DNA of 64,000 bases from Clostridia bacterium (GCA_017509255.1 JAFWQA010000001.1:186001-250000), one strand, 5' to 3'; counted from the first letter of the stretch, positions 9,450 to 17,790 are shown. Notes: generated by a model not told the origin, from the letters alone. Numbers and translations are program-made.

Positions 9450-10517
9450 TCAGGGAAGCTGCAGCAGGGTCCGGGCGGCGGTCAGCGCGGCGTCGTCCGC
9501 CGCGTTTTCATTGCCGGGCACGTGCAGGGAGGAGGCGCCGAAGAAAAGGTACCACAGCCCCGGCCCGGCGTCCGGCCGGTCATAGACGATCAGGGAGGAG
9601 GCAGCCTGCCTTTCCGGGGAAGCAATCAGCATGCCGAAGGGAATGCCGTCAAAAGCGAGCGTTTCCCCGGCGGAGCGGAAGATTTCGGGCAGGGGCGCAA
9701 ACCACTCCCGGTAGGTTTCCGCTTCCTGCGCGCTGACGATGTAGAGATCGGCGTTCCGGATGGAATCGCCGCTCATCATGGCATAGGAAAACGGCCGGAC
9801 CTGCACCATGCGGATACCGGAGGGCATGTCTTTTTCCAGCGTGAGCGCCAGTTCTCTTTCCTCACACTGAAACGTGTTCAGGAAGAGGGTCACCTTCCGG
9901 TCAGATGAGGTATCGGTGACAAAGGTGAAGATCCAGCTCCAGAAGATCACGCAGGCGATCAGCAGAACGACCAGCAGCGGGAGCTGGCGGAGGAAACACC
10001 GGAAAAAATCCGGACTGCTCCGGCGCGTTTTGCCTTCCGTAAGAGCCGGAGAACAGGTAAGGATATAATCATGCGACGTTTCCGCGGTGATCGCTGTGCC
10101 GATGTCGGGCAGAAGCCTTGCTTTTCCGCTGTCCACCCGGAGCGATTCGGATCCGACTTCCGTTTCCACAAGGACGCTGCGGATCGTGACGCTGTTCGGG
10201 ATCCGGACCGGCCGGCCGACGGACCGGAGAACTCCGCGGACCGCTCTCCGCTCTCCGCTGAGCAGGCGCTGCACATGATCCGCCTCCCGCCGGTACGGAA
10301 GGGCGAAGACCAGCCACAGGATCACGGAGAGCCAGACGGTCAGGACGGCGGCGATCAGCACGGAAACCTGACGGGCAGGCGCGTTGGCGGTGGTCACACC
10401 GGTACACAGAACGGTGCAGGCGGTCAGCCCGGCCAGAAATGTCAGCAGGGCGGCAATGCCCAGGACGTGGGACTTCCGGCGCAGAGAATCCACTTCGGCT
10501 GAAGAGTAAAGCGGCAT
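9450..10517 (-). CDS. membrane protein of unknown function, downstream of the amylase
   Basis: I do not recognise this 355-residue protein. It has two membrane segments near residues 19-43 and 50-73, a cytoplasmic stretch of about 100 residues that is rich in Arg and Val, a third segment near 177-200, and then about 150 residues that would lie outside the cell. The outer part has no Cys pair, lipobox or known catalytic motif. GGAGG lies 8 bases before the ATG. It is 37 bases downstream of the GH13 amylase on the same strand and very probably shares its transcript, so a role in starch use or envelope maintenance is possible but unproven. Confidence 0.7.
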   Translation of the reverse strand: MPLYSSAEVDSLRRKSHVLGIAALLTFLAGLTACTVLCTGVTTANAPARQVSVLIAAVLTVWLSVILWLVFALPYRREADHVQRLLSGERRAVRGVLRSVGRPVRIPNSVTIRSVLVETEVGSESLRVDSGKARLLPDIGTAITAETSHDYILTCSPALTEGKTRRSSPDFFRCFLRQLPLLVVLLIACVIFWSWIFTFVTDTSSDRKVTLFLNTFQCEERELALTLEKDMPSGIRMVQVRPFSYAMMSGDSIRNADLYIVSAQEAETYREWFAPLPEIFRSAGETLAFDGIPFGMLIASPERQAASSLIVYDRPDAGPGLWYLFFGASSLHVPGNENAADDAALTAARTLLQLP

Positions 10518-10554
10518 GCGGGAAACCTCCGAATAAGAATCAGGATCACGGAGC

Positions 10555-12195
10555 TCAGCGAACCACGGCTGAGCACTGAGCAGGCAGGGTCAGGATGCCG
10601 GCTTCCAGCAGGGCATCCTCATTCCCGACGGATGCGGCCAGAACGGACGGAACCGGGTCCGCGACAGTGTTCAGGTCGATCCGGACCTTGCTGACGGTGG
10701 TGTTGTGGAAGACGTAGACCGTGCTTCCTTCCCATTCGGTTTTGAAGCCGCCCGCTTTGGTATCGGTCAGCGGAACGGCGGTATAGGTGCCCCGTGCGAT
10801 CTCCGGATTGGCCTTGCGGATCATCAGCAGCTTTTTGTAATGATTCAGCAGGCTGGAGCTCATTCCTTTCAGATCGGCAACGGTATAGGTGCTTTGGGAA
10901 CCGTAATCGGCTCCGATGGGATCCTTTACGGTGTCACCGTCACCCCAAAGCATGGCCAGCCGCCGGTTGGCGTCGGTACGGGCTCCGCCCCGGCTGCCGC
11001 GCAGGCCGATCTCCTCCCCGTAATAGATGAAAGGGGAGCCGGGACCGAGCAGATACAGATTGGCAGCCATTCCCATATGCCCGCTGGCCACCGTCAGGTA
11101 GCCGGCGCTGCGGTCCATATCATGGTTGGAAATGAACGGGATAAACATGGCATCGTCCCGGAGACCGGTATTTTTCCGCAAATAATTTTCCACATAGGCG
11201 GTATATCGGTTGACATTCCCTTTTTTGGCGGTTTCGGCCAGCAGCCCTTCCGCCTGGGAGATGGAAAAGCGGAAACAGTTGACACAGGACTGGTACTGGT
11301 CCATGATACCCTCTCCGTCCCAGACCTCCGCGACGGTGTAGATATCAGGCTTGACAGCGCGGAGTTCTGCCAGATAGCGCTTCCAGAAGGCGATGCTTTC
11401 CGGATTGCTGCCGTAGTCGATATATTTGGCGGCGTCAAAACGGAAGCCGTCCACACCGAGATCCAGATAGTACCGGGCGATATTGACGGCTTCCCGGAAA
11501 ACTTCCTCATTTTCGAAGTTCAGCTCGGGCATGTCATCGGAGAAATTGCATTCGTACAGGTCCGTTGATCCGCTGACGCGCATGAAGTGCCTTCCGGCCG
11601 GGGCGGGATCGTCCCCGGAGATCCAGGAGTAGTAATCGTAGTACTTGTTGGCTTTGTTGCCGATGACATGCGCGCCGGTAAAGCTGCGGAACCAGGCGTT
11701 TCTGTTTCCGGTGTGGTTGAGGGGCAGGTCGAGGATGACCAGGATATCGCGCTCATGGCAGAGACGGAGGAGCTCCTGCAGATCCTCCACGGTGCCGAAT
11801 GCGGGATCGATCTTATAATAATCGGTCACGTCATATTTGTGATAGGACGGGGATTCAAAGATCGGCGTGAGCCAGATGCCCTCAATGCCGAGACTTGTGC
11901 CGGAGAAGGGATCCCCGTCGTTCAGGTAATCCAGACGGTTGATGATCCCCCTCAGGTCGCCTATACCGTCCCCGTCGGAATCGGAAAAGGAACCGGTGAA
12001 GATCTCGTAGAAAACGCGGTTCCGGTCACTGACAGGCCTGAAGAAACCGGATGAAACGTCGTTGATCACGGCTTCACCTCCGTCATTCAGAGGATACATC
12101 TTCGGCAGATCGTAGCCGTCCGCCGCGGCGGCGGAAAGAAGCAGGCATAGCAGCAGGACAGGAATGAGCAGGCATGACAGCTGTTTATTCATCAT
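10555..12195 (-). CDS. secreted GH13 alpha-amylase family enzyme
   Basis: This 546-residue protein carries a signal peptide (1-25) and hydrolyses alpha-1,4-glucans outside the cell, feeding the neighbouring maltodextrin importer. The family regions are clear: region I DLPLNH (156-161), region II GVDGFRFDAAKYI with nucleophile Asp254, region III TVAEVWD with acid/base Glu290, and region IV FISNHD with Asp359. A calcium-site-like DSDGDGIGD stretch lies at 72-80, as in bacterial neopullulanase/oligo-glucosidase-like amylases. A C-terminal beta domain ends the protein and no starch-binding module is seen. The promoter at 12226-12254 gives a leader of only about 25 bases. Confidence 0.93.
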   Translation of the reverse strand: MMNKQLSCLLIPVLLLCLLLSAAAADGYDLPKMYPLNDGGEAVINDVSSGFFRPVSDRNRVFYEIFTGSFSDSDGDGIGDLRGIINRLDYLNDGDPFSGTSLGIEGIWLTPIFESPSYHKYDVTDYYKIDPAFGTVEDLQELLRLCHERDILVILDLPLNHTGNRNAWFRSFTGAHVIGNKANKYYDYYSWISGDDPAPAGRHFMRVSGSTDLYECNFSDDMPELNFENEEVFREAVNIARYYLDLGVDGFRFDAAKYIDYGSNPESIAFWKRYLAELRAVKPDIYTVAEVWDGEGIMDQYQSCVNCFRFSISQAEGLLAETAKKGNVNRYTAYVENYLRKNTGLRDDAMFIPFISNHDMDRSAGYLTVASGHMGMAANLYLLGPGSPFIYYGEEIGLRGSRGGARTDANRRLAMLWGDGDTVKDPIGADYGSQSTYTVADLKGMSSSLLNHYKKLLMIRKANPEIARGTYTAVPLTDTKAGGFKTEWEGSTVYVFHNTTVSKVRIDLNTVADPVPSVLAASVGNEDALLEAGILTLPAQCSAVVR

Positions 12196-12225
12196 TTTCG
12201 CATCCTTTCGTGAAGGCTCGCTTCC

Positions 12226-12254
12226 ATTGTAAGCTCCACGCCGGACGCCGTCAA
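12226..12254 (-). promoter_or_regulatory. amylase promoter
   Basis: On the minus strand TTGACG (12254-12249) and TACAAT (12231-12226) are separated by 17 bases. This fits sigma-A well and places the start of transcription near 12219. Confidence 0.75.
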
Positions 12255-12258
12255 GTCA

Positions 12259-12268
12259 GAGCCGGTTC
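12259..12268. promoter_or_regulatory. candidate operator beside the amylase promoter
   Basis: GAGCCGGTTC differs by one base from the palindrome GAACCGGTTC in the transporter leader (4083-4092) and is identical to 5772-5781. It lies 4 bases upstream of the amylase -35 box, between two divergent carbohydrate genes. Confidence 0.35.
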
Positions 12269-12345
12269 CGCTTGATTCCGGACTGCGCATATGATAAAGT
12301 GTCAGGGAGGAAAAACCGGAAAAAGAAAGGGAACGGGTGCCGGAT

Positions 12346-14190
12346 ATGGAAGCTTTGAAGGGACGGCAGGTCATTCTGAGGGAGAACGCGTTTCTGCGCC
12401 GGGAAAACAGCAACCGGGAATATATGATGAAACTGGAGAACCGCTATCTGCTGCGGAATTTTCTGTTGGAGGCGGGGCTGATCTCCGGCCGGGGCATGGA
12501 TCTGAATGCCATGGGCGGCTGGGAGGATCCCAGCTGCCAGCTGCGCGGGCATTTTCTGGGCCACTGGCTTTCCGCGGCGGCGACCCGCTGGCAGGAGACC
12601 GGCGATGAGGAAATCCGGGCGAAGGCGCTGGCAATCATCGACCAGCTGGAGATCTGCCAAAGGGAGAACGGCGACGGCTGGGTCGGACCGATCCCGGAAA
12701 AGTATCTGGTCTGGATCGGAAAGGGAAAGAATATCTGGGCGCCGCAGTACACAGTACACAAGCTGCTGATGGGACTGACGGACGCATACCGGATCTTCGG
12801 CTGCGAAAAGGCGCTGAGGATCGCGGACGGAATGGGTGACTGGTTCCTGAACTGGAGCGGGCAGTATACCCGGGAGGAATTCGACAACATTCTGGATGTG
12901 GAAACGGGCGGCATGCTGGAGATCTGGGCGGACATGCTTTGCTTTACGGGAAAGGAAAAGTACCGGGAGCTGCTTAAGCGGTATTACCGGGCAAGGCTGT
13001 TTGATCCCCTGCTGGAAGGGAAGGACGTGCTGACCAACATGCATGCCAACACGACCATCCCGGAGATCCTGGGATGCGCCCGCGCGTATGAGGTCACCGG
13101 GGAAGAGCGCTGGATGGATATCGTCCGCGCATACTGGCGCTGCGCCGTGACGGAGCGCGGCTTCTTTGCCACGGGCGGACAGACGCAGGGAGAGATCTGG
13201 ACGCCGAAAATGAAGCTGAAGGCCCGGCTGGGAGACAAGAACCAGGAGCACTGTACAGTGTACAACATGATCCGCCTGGCGGATTTCCTGTTCCGGCATA
13301 CCGGGGATCCGGCCTATCAGCAGTACATCGAATACAATGTATATAATGGAGTCTTCGCGCAGACCTACTGGCAGGGGGATGCCTGGCACGGACAGCCGGG
13401 CAGGGGCCTGCTGACCTATTTCCTGCCGATGAAGGCCGGAAGCCGGAAGGACTGGGCCGGAGAGATGGATTCCTTTTTCTGCTGCCACGGTACGATGGTG
13501 CAGGCCAACGCGGCGCTGAACCGCTGCCTGTTCTACCGGGAAGGGGAAAAGCTGTATGTGACGCAGTATGTGAACGCGGACGTGACCTGCGGGGAGGGAC
13601 TGCGGCTGGAGCTTCGCCGGGATTATCTGAACGGAAGCCTGCAGCAATCCTCTGTCAACGACGCCAGCCAGCGGCCGGATGACGCCGCGGCAGCCTATGA
13701 AAACACGCCGGGATACCGCAAATACAATTTGACCGTCAGAGCCAAGGGAGAAACGGAGCTGACGCTCTGCCTGCGGATCCCGGAATGGATCTCCGGCAAG
13801 GCGGCGATCCTGGTCAACGGCGAGGTGAAGGCCGAAACGGAGAAGACGGGGGAATTTGCCGTACTGTCCGGGCAGTGGAAGGACGGGGACACGGTGACCG
13901 TGATCCTGCCGATCGCCCTGAAGTTTATCCCGCTGCCGGACGATCCGTCCACAGGCGCCTTCCGTTACGGACCCGAGGTGCTGGCCGGGATCACCGAACA
14001 GGAAAGGATCCTGAAGCTCGCAGACAGTGAAACGCCGGAGGAAGAACTGGCTCCTGACACGGAGAGGCAGTGGGGCGAATGGAGAACCTTCTACCGGACG
14101 GAAAATCAGGATCCGGGCATCAGCTTTGAAAAGCTCAATGAGATCGGTTATCAGCCCTATCAGCTGTATTTCAGGGTCAGAAAGGTATAA
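12346..14190 (+). CDS. GH127 beta-L-arabinofuranosidase (DUF1680 family)
   Basis: This 614-residue protein matches the GH127 family from end to end: MEALKG..V.L at the start, GHFLGHWLSA at about 68-77, WAPQYTVHKLL at about 131-141. The zinc/thiol catalytic centre is intact: an E-x-C pair in NQEHC (Glu301, Cys303) and the double Cys379-Cys380 in SFFCCHG match the zinc ligands and the cysteine nucleophile described for the bifidobacterial enzyme HypBA1; Glu283 is a candidate acid/base. It lacks a signal peptide and should trim arabinose from imported arabino-oligosaccharides. The ATG at 12346 is preferred over a GTG at 12337 because family members begin at this point. Confidence 0.9.
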   Translation: MEALKGRQVILRENAFLRRENSNREYMMKLENRYLLRNFLLEAGLISGRGMDLNAMGGWEDPSCQLRGHFLGHWLSAAATRWQETGDEEIRAKALAIIDQLEICQRENGDGWVGPIPEKYLVWIGKGKNIWAPQYTVHKLLMGLTDAYRIFGCEKALRIADGMGDWFLNWSGQYTREEFDNILDVETGGMLEIWADMLCFTGKEKYRELLKRYYRARLFDPLLEGKDVLTNMHANTTIPEILGCARAYEVTGEERWMDIVRAYWRCAVTERGFFATGGQTQGEIWTPKMKLKARLGDKNQEHCTVYNMIRLADFLFRHTGDPAYQQYIEYNVYNGVFAQTYWQGDAWHGQPGRGLLTYFLPMKAGSRKDWAGEMDSFFCCHGTMVQANAALNRCLFYREGEKLYVTQYVNADVTCGEGLRLELRRDYLNGSLQQSSVNDASQRPDDAAAAYENTPGYRKYNLTVRAKGETELTLCLRIPEWISGKAAILVNGEVKAETEKTGEFAVLSGQWKDGDTVTVILPIALKFIPLPDDPSTGAFRYGPEVLAGITEQERILKLADSETPEEELAPDTERQWGEWRTFYRTENQDPGISFEKLNEIGYQPYQLYFRVRKV

Positions 14191-14191
14191 G

Positions 14192-14217
14192 AAAAAAGCG
14201 GGAAAACCCGCTTTTTT
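14192..14217. terminator. bidirectional intrinsic terminator
   Basis: AAAAAAGCGGG, an AAAA loop and CCCGCTTTTTT form a symmetrical terminator between the convergent GH127 and EamA genes. It ends both. Confidence 0.9.
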
Positions 14218-15089
14218 CATTCCCGGATCAGTTCGCTGGCCGCGGCGGAACCCACGGTCAGCACGGCTCCGATGATCCCGAGGGCCGTGATCGGCTCCCG
14301 GAGGATCAGGACCGAGCAAAGCACGGAGATGACCGGCTCCAGATAGCCGAGGATCGCGATGGACTGCACCGGCAGCGTACCCAGCGCGGAGAAGTACAGG
14401 CAGTAGGCGCCGCCGGTAAAGACCAGACCGATCAGGACCGTCAGAAGGACGGACTGAAGGTCCGGCTGCAGCGGTTTTCCCCAGTTGCTGTACAGGACGA
14501 AGGGAAGTACGGCCACGGTGGCGGACAGCAGCTGCATCACGCATTTATCCAGATCGTCGATCTCCGACATCTTCCGGTTGCAGAGTACGACGGCCGCGAA
14601 GCCGAGGGCGGCCAGCAGGGCGAAAAGGATGCCCTTCGGGCTGTCCGGAGGGAGCTCCGCTCCTTCGATCACGCCGGAGACCAGCACGATGCCGGCAAGC
14701 GCTCCGGCAACACAGAGCATTTTGATCCGGCTCAGCTTCTCCCGGAAGAGGAAGGCGGCTGCAAAGATGACCAGGATCGGCGCCACGTAATTGCACAGGC
14801 TGGCGATGGCGACCGTTGTATAACGGTAGGCGGCGAAAAGCAGCAGCCAGTTCCACCCCATGCAGGCGCCGGAGATCACCAGCCATTTGCCGTTTTTCCG
14901 TATGGCGGCTTTATCCATCCGGTGTCCCCGAAGCTTCATCAGAAGAAGGACAAAAAGGGAACCGAGAATGCAGCGGGACAGAACGACAATATCGGACGGC
15001 AGGCTGATCAGCCGGAGCAACAGCCCCAGACAGCCGAACATCAGCACTGCCAGAAGGTAGGCGAGCGTGTTTCTTTTCCGTTCCATCAT
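14217..15089 (-). CDS. EamA/DMT-family transporter, ten membrane segments
   Basis: This 290-residue protein consists of two homologous five-helix halves, the signature of the drug/metabolite transporter superfamily. The first half starts LAYLLAVLMFGCLGLLLRL, and the second half begins near residue 145. The loops are short and basic on the cytoplasmic side. Members export amino acids or other small metabolites; nothing in the sequence fixes the substrate. It is transcribed alone, divergently from the peroxide-defence operon, and ends at the shared terminator at 14192. Confidence 0.85.
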   Translation of the reverse strand: MMERKRNTLAYLLAVLMFGCLGLLLRLISLPSDIVVLSRCILGSLFVLLLMKLRGHRMDKAAIRKNGKWLVISGACMGWNWLLLFAAYRYTTVAIASLCNYVAPILVIFAAAFLFREKLSRIKMLCVAGALAGIVLVSGVIEGAELPPDSPKGILFALLAALGFAAVVLCNRKMSEIDDLDKCVMQLLSATVAVLPFVLYSNWGKPLQPDLQSVLLTVLIGLVFTGGAYCLYFSALGTLPVQSIAILGYLEPVISVLCSVLILREPITALGIIGAVLTVGSAAASELIRE

Positions 15090-15170
15090 ATACCTCCGGG
15101 CCCCCGGGCGGGAGCTTGAATCCCGGGTATTATATACGGAAAAGCGGCATCAGGCAAGAAAAGAAAAAAT

Positions 15171-15228
15171 ATTTGATAAAAGGTATTGACAGAAAGGAAA
15201 AGTTGTGTCATATTATATTTGATCAAAT
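15171..15228 (+). promoter_or_regulatory. promoter and palindromic operator of the peroxide-defence operon
   Basis: TTGACA at 15186-15191 is followed by TATTAT at 15211-15216 (19 bases) or CATATT at 15209-15214 (17 bases). Just downstream is a perfect 12-bp palindrome, ATTTGATCAAAT (15217-15228). A near copy, ATTTGATAAAA, lies upstream of the -35 box at 15171-15181. A site overlapping the start of transcription suits a repressor; the OhrR-like protein encoded last in the operon is the obvious candidate (inference). Confidence 0.55.
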
Positions 15229-15267
15229 GATTCGGACGGAAAGTCCGGATCGGAAGGAGAAATGATG

Positions 15268-15813
15268 ATGAGCATTTACGATTACTCAGTACCCGCCACG
15301 AACGGAGAAGAGATTTCCCTGAAAAAGTACGAAGGCAAGGTCCTGTTGATCGTCAATACCGCCACCGGCTGCGGATTTACTCCTCACTACAAGGATCTGG
15401 AGGAGATCTACGAAGCGAACCACGATAAGGGTCTGGAGATCATTGACGTGCCCTGCAACCAGTTCGCCGGCCAGACGCCCGGGACGGACGAAGAGATCCA
15501 CGAATTCTGCACCCTCAAGTACAACACGCAGTTCCCGCAGATGAAAAAGAGCGATGTGAACGGCGAAAACCAGCTGCCCCTGTTCGCATACCTGAAGAGC
15601 CAGAAGGGCTTTGAAGGATTCGGTCACGGACCGGTGGCGCTGATGATGAGCACGATGCTCAAAAAGATCGACAAGGATTACAAAAACAATCCCGACATCA
15701 AGTGGAATTTCACCAAATTTGTGGTGGACCGACAGGGCAACGTCGTGGCGCGCTTTGAGCCGACCGCGAGCATGAAGGACGTGGCAGCCTGCGTGGAGAA
15801 GCTGCTGGCATAA
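15268..15813 (+). CDS. glutathione peroxidase-family thiol peroxidase
   Basis: This 181-residue cytoplasmic enzyme reduces hydroperoxides. Three ATG codons stand in tandem; the third (15268) is preferred because AAGGAG is 8 bases away from it. The peroxidatic residue is a cysteine, Cys35, in TATGCGFTP, not selenocysteine; the tetrad partners are visible as Gln69 in AGQTPG and the Trp-Asn pair in KWNFTKF. Like most non-animal members it probably draws electrons from thioredoxin, which is encoded two genes downstream together with a reductase-like flavoprotein. It leads the operon behind a promoter with a palindromic operator. Confidence 0.93.
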   Translation: MSIYDYSVPATNGEEISLKKYEGKVLLIVNTATGCGFTPHYKDLEEIYEANHDKGLEIIDVPCNQFAGQTPGTDEEIHEFCTLKYNTQFPQMKKSDVNGENQLPLFAYLKSQKGFEGFGHGPVALMMSTMLKKIDKDYKNNPDIKWNFTKFVVDRQGNVVARFEPTASMKDVAACVEKLLA

Positions 15814-15846
15814 AACAGGAACCGGAACACAGACGGGAGGCAAGTG

Positions 15847-16716
15847 ATGGAACTTTACGATATTGCCGTGATCGGCACAGGCCCGGCCGGCATCTCCGCA
15901 GCCATTACCGCCACGGTGAGAAACAAGCGGGTGCTGCTGCTGGGCAGCAAAAACCTGAGCGAGAAGCTGGAAAAGGCGCATGAGATCCGGAATTATCCGG
16001 GCTTCCCGGCTGTAAAGGGTTCGGAGCTGGCAGCGGCAATGAAGGCGCACCTGGACAGCATGGGCATTGAGATCACGGAGAAGCGTGTCAGCGCGGTGTA
16101 TGCCATGGGTGATTATTTCGCTCTGCAGGCGGATCAGGAAATGCTGGAAGCGACCGCTGTGATCCTGACGACGGGCGTCGTGCAGGGGAAGCCGCTGCCG
16201 GGCGAGGAGCAGTGGCTTGGGCGTGGCGTCAGCTACTGCGCGACCTGCGACGCGGTGCTTTACCGGGGCAGGGATGTGGCCGTGATCGGCTACAGTCCCC
16301 GCGAAGAGGCGGAAGCCGCGTTCCTGAGTGAGGTGTGCGCGAAGGTGCTTTACTTCCCGGTCTATGAGGCGGAACCGATATTGCCGGAGAGCGTGCGGGT
16401 GATCCGGGAGAAGGTGACCGGGATCGAGGCGGACGGAGACCGGAAGAAGGTCGTGACCGCGGAGAACGGATATTCCGTGGACGGCGTGTTCGTGCTGCGG
16501 GAGGCGGTGGCTCCGGGGCAGCTGGTGCCGGGGCTGGAAACGGACGGGAGCCATGTGAAGGTCAGCCGCAAAATGGAATGCAGCATTCCGGGCTGCTTCG
16601 CGGCAGGAGATATCACGGGAACGCCGTATCAATATATCAAGGCTGCCGGAGAAGGCAATGTGGCCGCGCTGAGCGCGGTCAGCTATCTGGATCAGTTGAA
16701 GCGGGCAAAAGCCTGA
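15847..16716 (+). CDS. thioredoxin-reductase-like flavoprotein lacking the NADPH motif
   Basis: This 289-residue protein has the low-molecular-weight thioredoxin reductase fold: the FAD motif GTGPAG (10-15), the redox-active pair CATC (131-134) and a second FAD motif CFAAGDI near the end. The pyridine-nucleotide site is abnormal. Where GGGxSAxEEA is expected it has GYSPREEAEAA (148-158), and the HRRxxxR phosphate-binding stretch is replaced by a neutral and acidic segment, FPVYEAEP. Clostridial ferredoxin-dependent flavin thioredoxin reductases are known to lack NADPH binding, so this may be one of them (inference). GGGAGG lies 7 bases upstream of the ATG; the gene follows the peroxidase by 33 bases and precedes thioredoxin. 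Confidence 0.85.
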   Translation: MELYDIAVIGTGPAGISAAITATVRNKRVLLLGSKNLSEKLEKAHEIRNYPGFPAVKGSELAAAMKAHLDSMGIEITEKRVSAVYAMGDYFALQADQEMLEATAVILTTGVVQGKPLPGEEQWLGRGVSYCATCDAVLYRGRDVAVIGYSPREEAEAAFLSEVCAKVLYFPVYEAEPILPESVRVIREKVTGIEADGDRKKVVTAENGYSVDGVFVLREAVAPGQLVPGLETDGSHVKVSRKMECSIPGCFAAGDITGTPYQYIKAAGEGNVAALSAVSYLDQLKRAKA

Positions 16717-16732
16717 GAAAAGGAGCGTTAAA

Positions 16733-17047
16733 ATGGTTAAGAAGATCAATGAAGCGGAATTCAACAGCGAAGTGAAAAAGGACGCGGTGGCTGTGGTCGA
16801 TTTCAACGCCACCTGGTGCGGTCCCTGCCGGATGCTGGCGCCCGTGCTGGAAGCGCTGAGCGAGGAATATGCGGGCCAGGTCAATTTCTACGCGGTGGAC
16901 GTGGATGAGAACCCCGGGCTGGCGACCCAGTACCGGATCCAGAGCATTCCTTTCATCGGACTTTTCAAGAACGGCCAGTTTATCGACCAGTCCGTCGGCT
17001 TCCGCCCGCAGGCGCAGCTGAGCGGATGGATCCGGGAGAATCTGTAA
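16733..17047 (+). CDS. trxA: thioredoxin
   Basis: This 104-residue cytoplasmic thioredoxin has the active site WCGPC (residues 28-32) in DFNATWCGPCRML and the cis-proline in QSIPF. Length is normal. It follows the reductase-like gene by 16 bases with AAAGGAG upstream. It should carry electrons from that flavoprotein to the glutathione-peroxidase-family enzyme at the head of the operon. Confidence 0.93.
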   Translation: MVKKINEAEFNSEVKKDAVAVVDFNATWCGPCRMLAPVLEALSEEYAGQVNFYAVDVDENPGLATQYRIQSIPFIGLFKNGQFIDQSVGFRPQAQLSGWIRENL

Positions 17048-17064
17048 TCGGGAGACGGACAGAA

Positions 17065-17514
17065 ATGTGTAATGAAAAGCTGACCTCCGCGGAGGAACTG
17101 CCCCAGCTGATGCTGGAAAACCAGCTGTGCTTTCCGCTGTACGCGGCCGCGCGCAGCGTGGTCAACCGGTATACTCCCTATCTGAAGCCGCTGGGGCTGA
17201 CCTATACACAGTACATCGTTTTTCTGGTCCTGTGGGAAGCGGGGGAGATCACAGTCGGCGAGCTCTGCCGGAAGCTGTATCTGGACAACGGCACACTGAC
17301 GCCGATGCTCAAGAAGCTGGAAGAGGCCGGAACGGTCATCCGTACCCGTTCCAAAGACGATGAGCGTGTGGTGACTGTCCGGCTGACGGAAAAAGGATGG
17401 GCGCTGCGGGAAAAAGCAGCGGAGATCCCCGCAAAGGTCGGCGGCTGCGTCCGGCTCTCCGCGGAGGAGGCCGGGCAGCTGTATCACATTCTGTACAAGC
17501 TGCTGAATATGTAA
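17065..17514 (+). CDS. MarR-family regulator, OhrR-like peroxide sensor
   Basis: This 149-residue protein is a winged-helix MarR regulator. Its N-terminus contains LENQLCFPLYA with Cys22, which corresponds to the reactive sensor cysteine of OhrR proteins; that residue is oxidised by organic peroxides and releases the repressor from DNA. The recognition-helix region (TVGELCRKLYLDNGTLTPMLKKL) and the wing (DDERVVTVRLT) are intact. It is the last gene of the peroxidase-reductase-thioredoxin operon and probably represses it through the palindrome at 15217. The start at 17065 has GGGAGA 9 bases upstream. Confidence 0.88.
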   Translation: MCNEKLTSAEELPQLMLENQLCFPLYAAARSVVNRYTPYLKPLGLTYTQYIVFLVLWEAGEITVGELCRKLYLDNGTLTPMLKKLEEAGTVIRTRSKDDERVVTVRLTEKGWALREKAAEIPAKVGGCVRLSAEEAGQLYHILYKLLNM

Positions 17515-17535
17515 TATTCAACAAAAAAGCAAAAG

Positions 17536-17559
17536 GACAGCCGGAAGGCTGTCTTTTTT
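17536..17559 (+). terminator. intrinsic terminator of the peroxide-defence operon
   Basis: GACAGCC, a GGAA loop and GGCTGTC are followed by six T residues. Confidence 0.9.
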
Positions 17560-17596
17560 ACGTATTGTATACATTTTGTTCGCGGCATCGAATCTC

Positions 17597-17625
17597 TTGA
17601 CAAAGAAGTTGCAGGGTGCTAACAT
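17597..17625 (+). promoter_or_regulatory. promoter of the iron-uptake operon
   Basis: TTGACA (17597-17602) and TAACAT (17620-17625) are separated by 17 bases. The first of four 16-bp dyads (17608-17623) fills the spacer and overlaps the -10 box, the usual place for a repressor site. The predicted start near 17632 leaves a leader of about 240 bases. Apart from this, 17560-17870 holds only the dyads and hairpins listed next. Confidence 0.65.
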
Positions 17626-17790
17626 ACCGATGCGCAGATGAGTTGACTGCGGCTAACTGCCCAGACTGCGGATGAGATCCGGCCTTTGGCCTTTTTTCAT
17701 CCCTGACGGTTAACTGCCGCTAACAAATGCTCGCGGGAATAAGCCGGGATTCCGGCGGTTTTTTATCAGGCACAGTTGGCTTCGGCTAAC
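17608..17790 (+). repeat. four 16-bp dyads, consensus GTTRRCTKCSGCTAAC, in promoter and leader of the iron operon
   Basis: The copies are at 17608-17623 (GTTGCAGGGTGCTAAC), 17642-17657 (GTTGACTGCGGCTAAC), 17709-17724 (GTTAACTGCCGCTAAC) and 17775-17790 (GTTGGCTTCGGCTAAC). Start-to-start distances are 34, 67 and 66 bases, that is one, two and two units of about 33. The half-sites GTTAGC/GCTAAC recall the metal-dependent DtxR/IdeR repressor family, which would fit iron control (inference). Copies 2-4 lie in the transcript, where copy 4 can also fold with a TTCG loop. Confidence 0.7.

Noticed and set aside
15350-15400. Selenocysteine codon in the glutathione peroxidase
   Set aside because: The catalytic position is TGC (Cys35), not TGA.
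17608-17790. CRISPR-like array
   Set aside because: The four repeats are only 16 bases, degenerate and unevenly spaced, and no cas gene is nearby; a regulatory array fits better.
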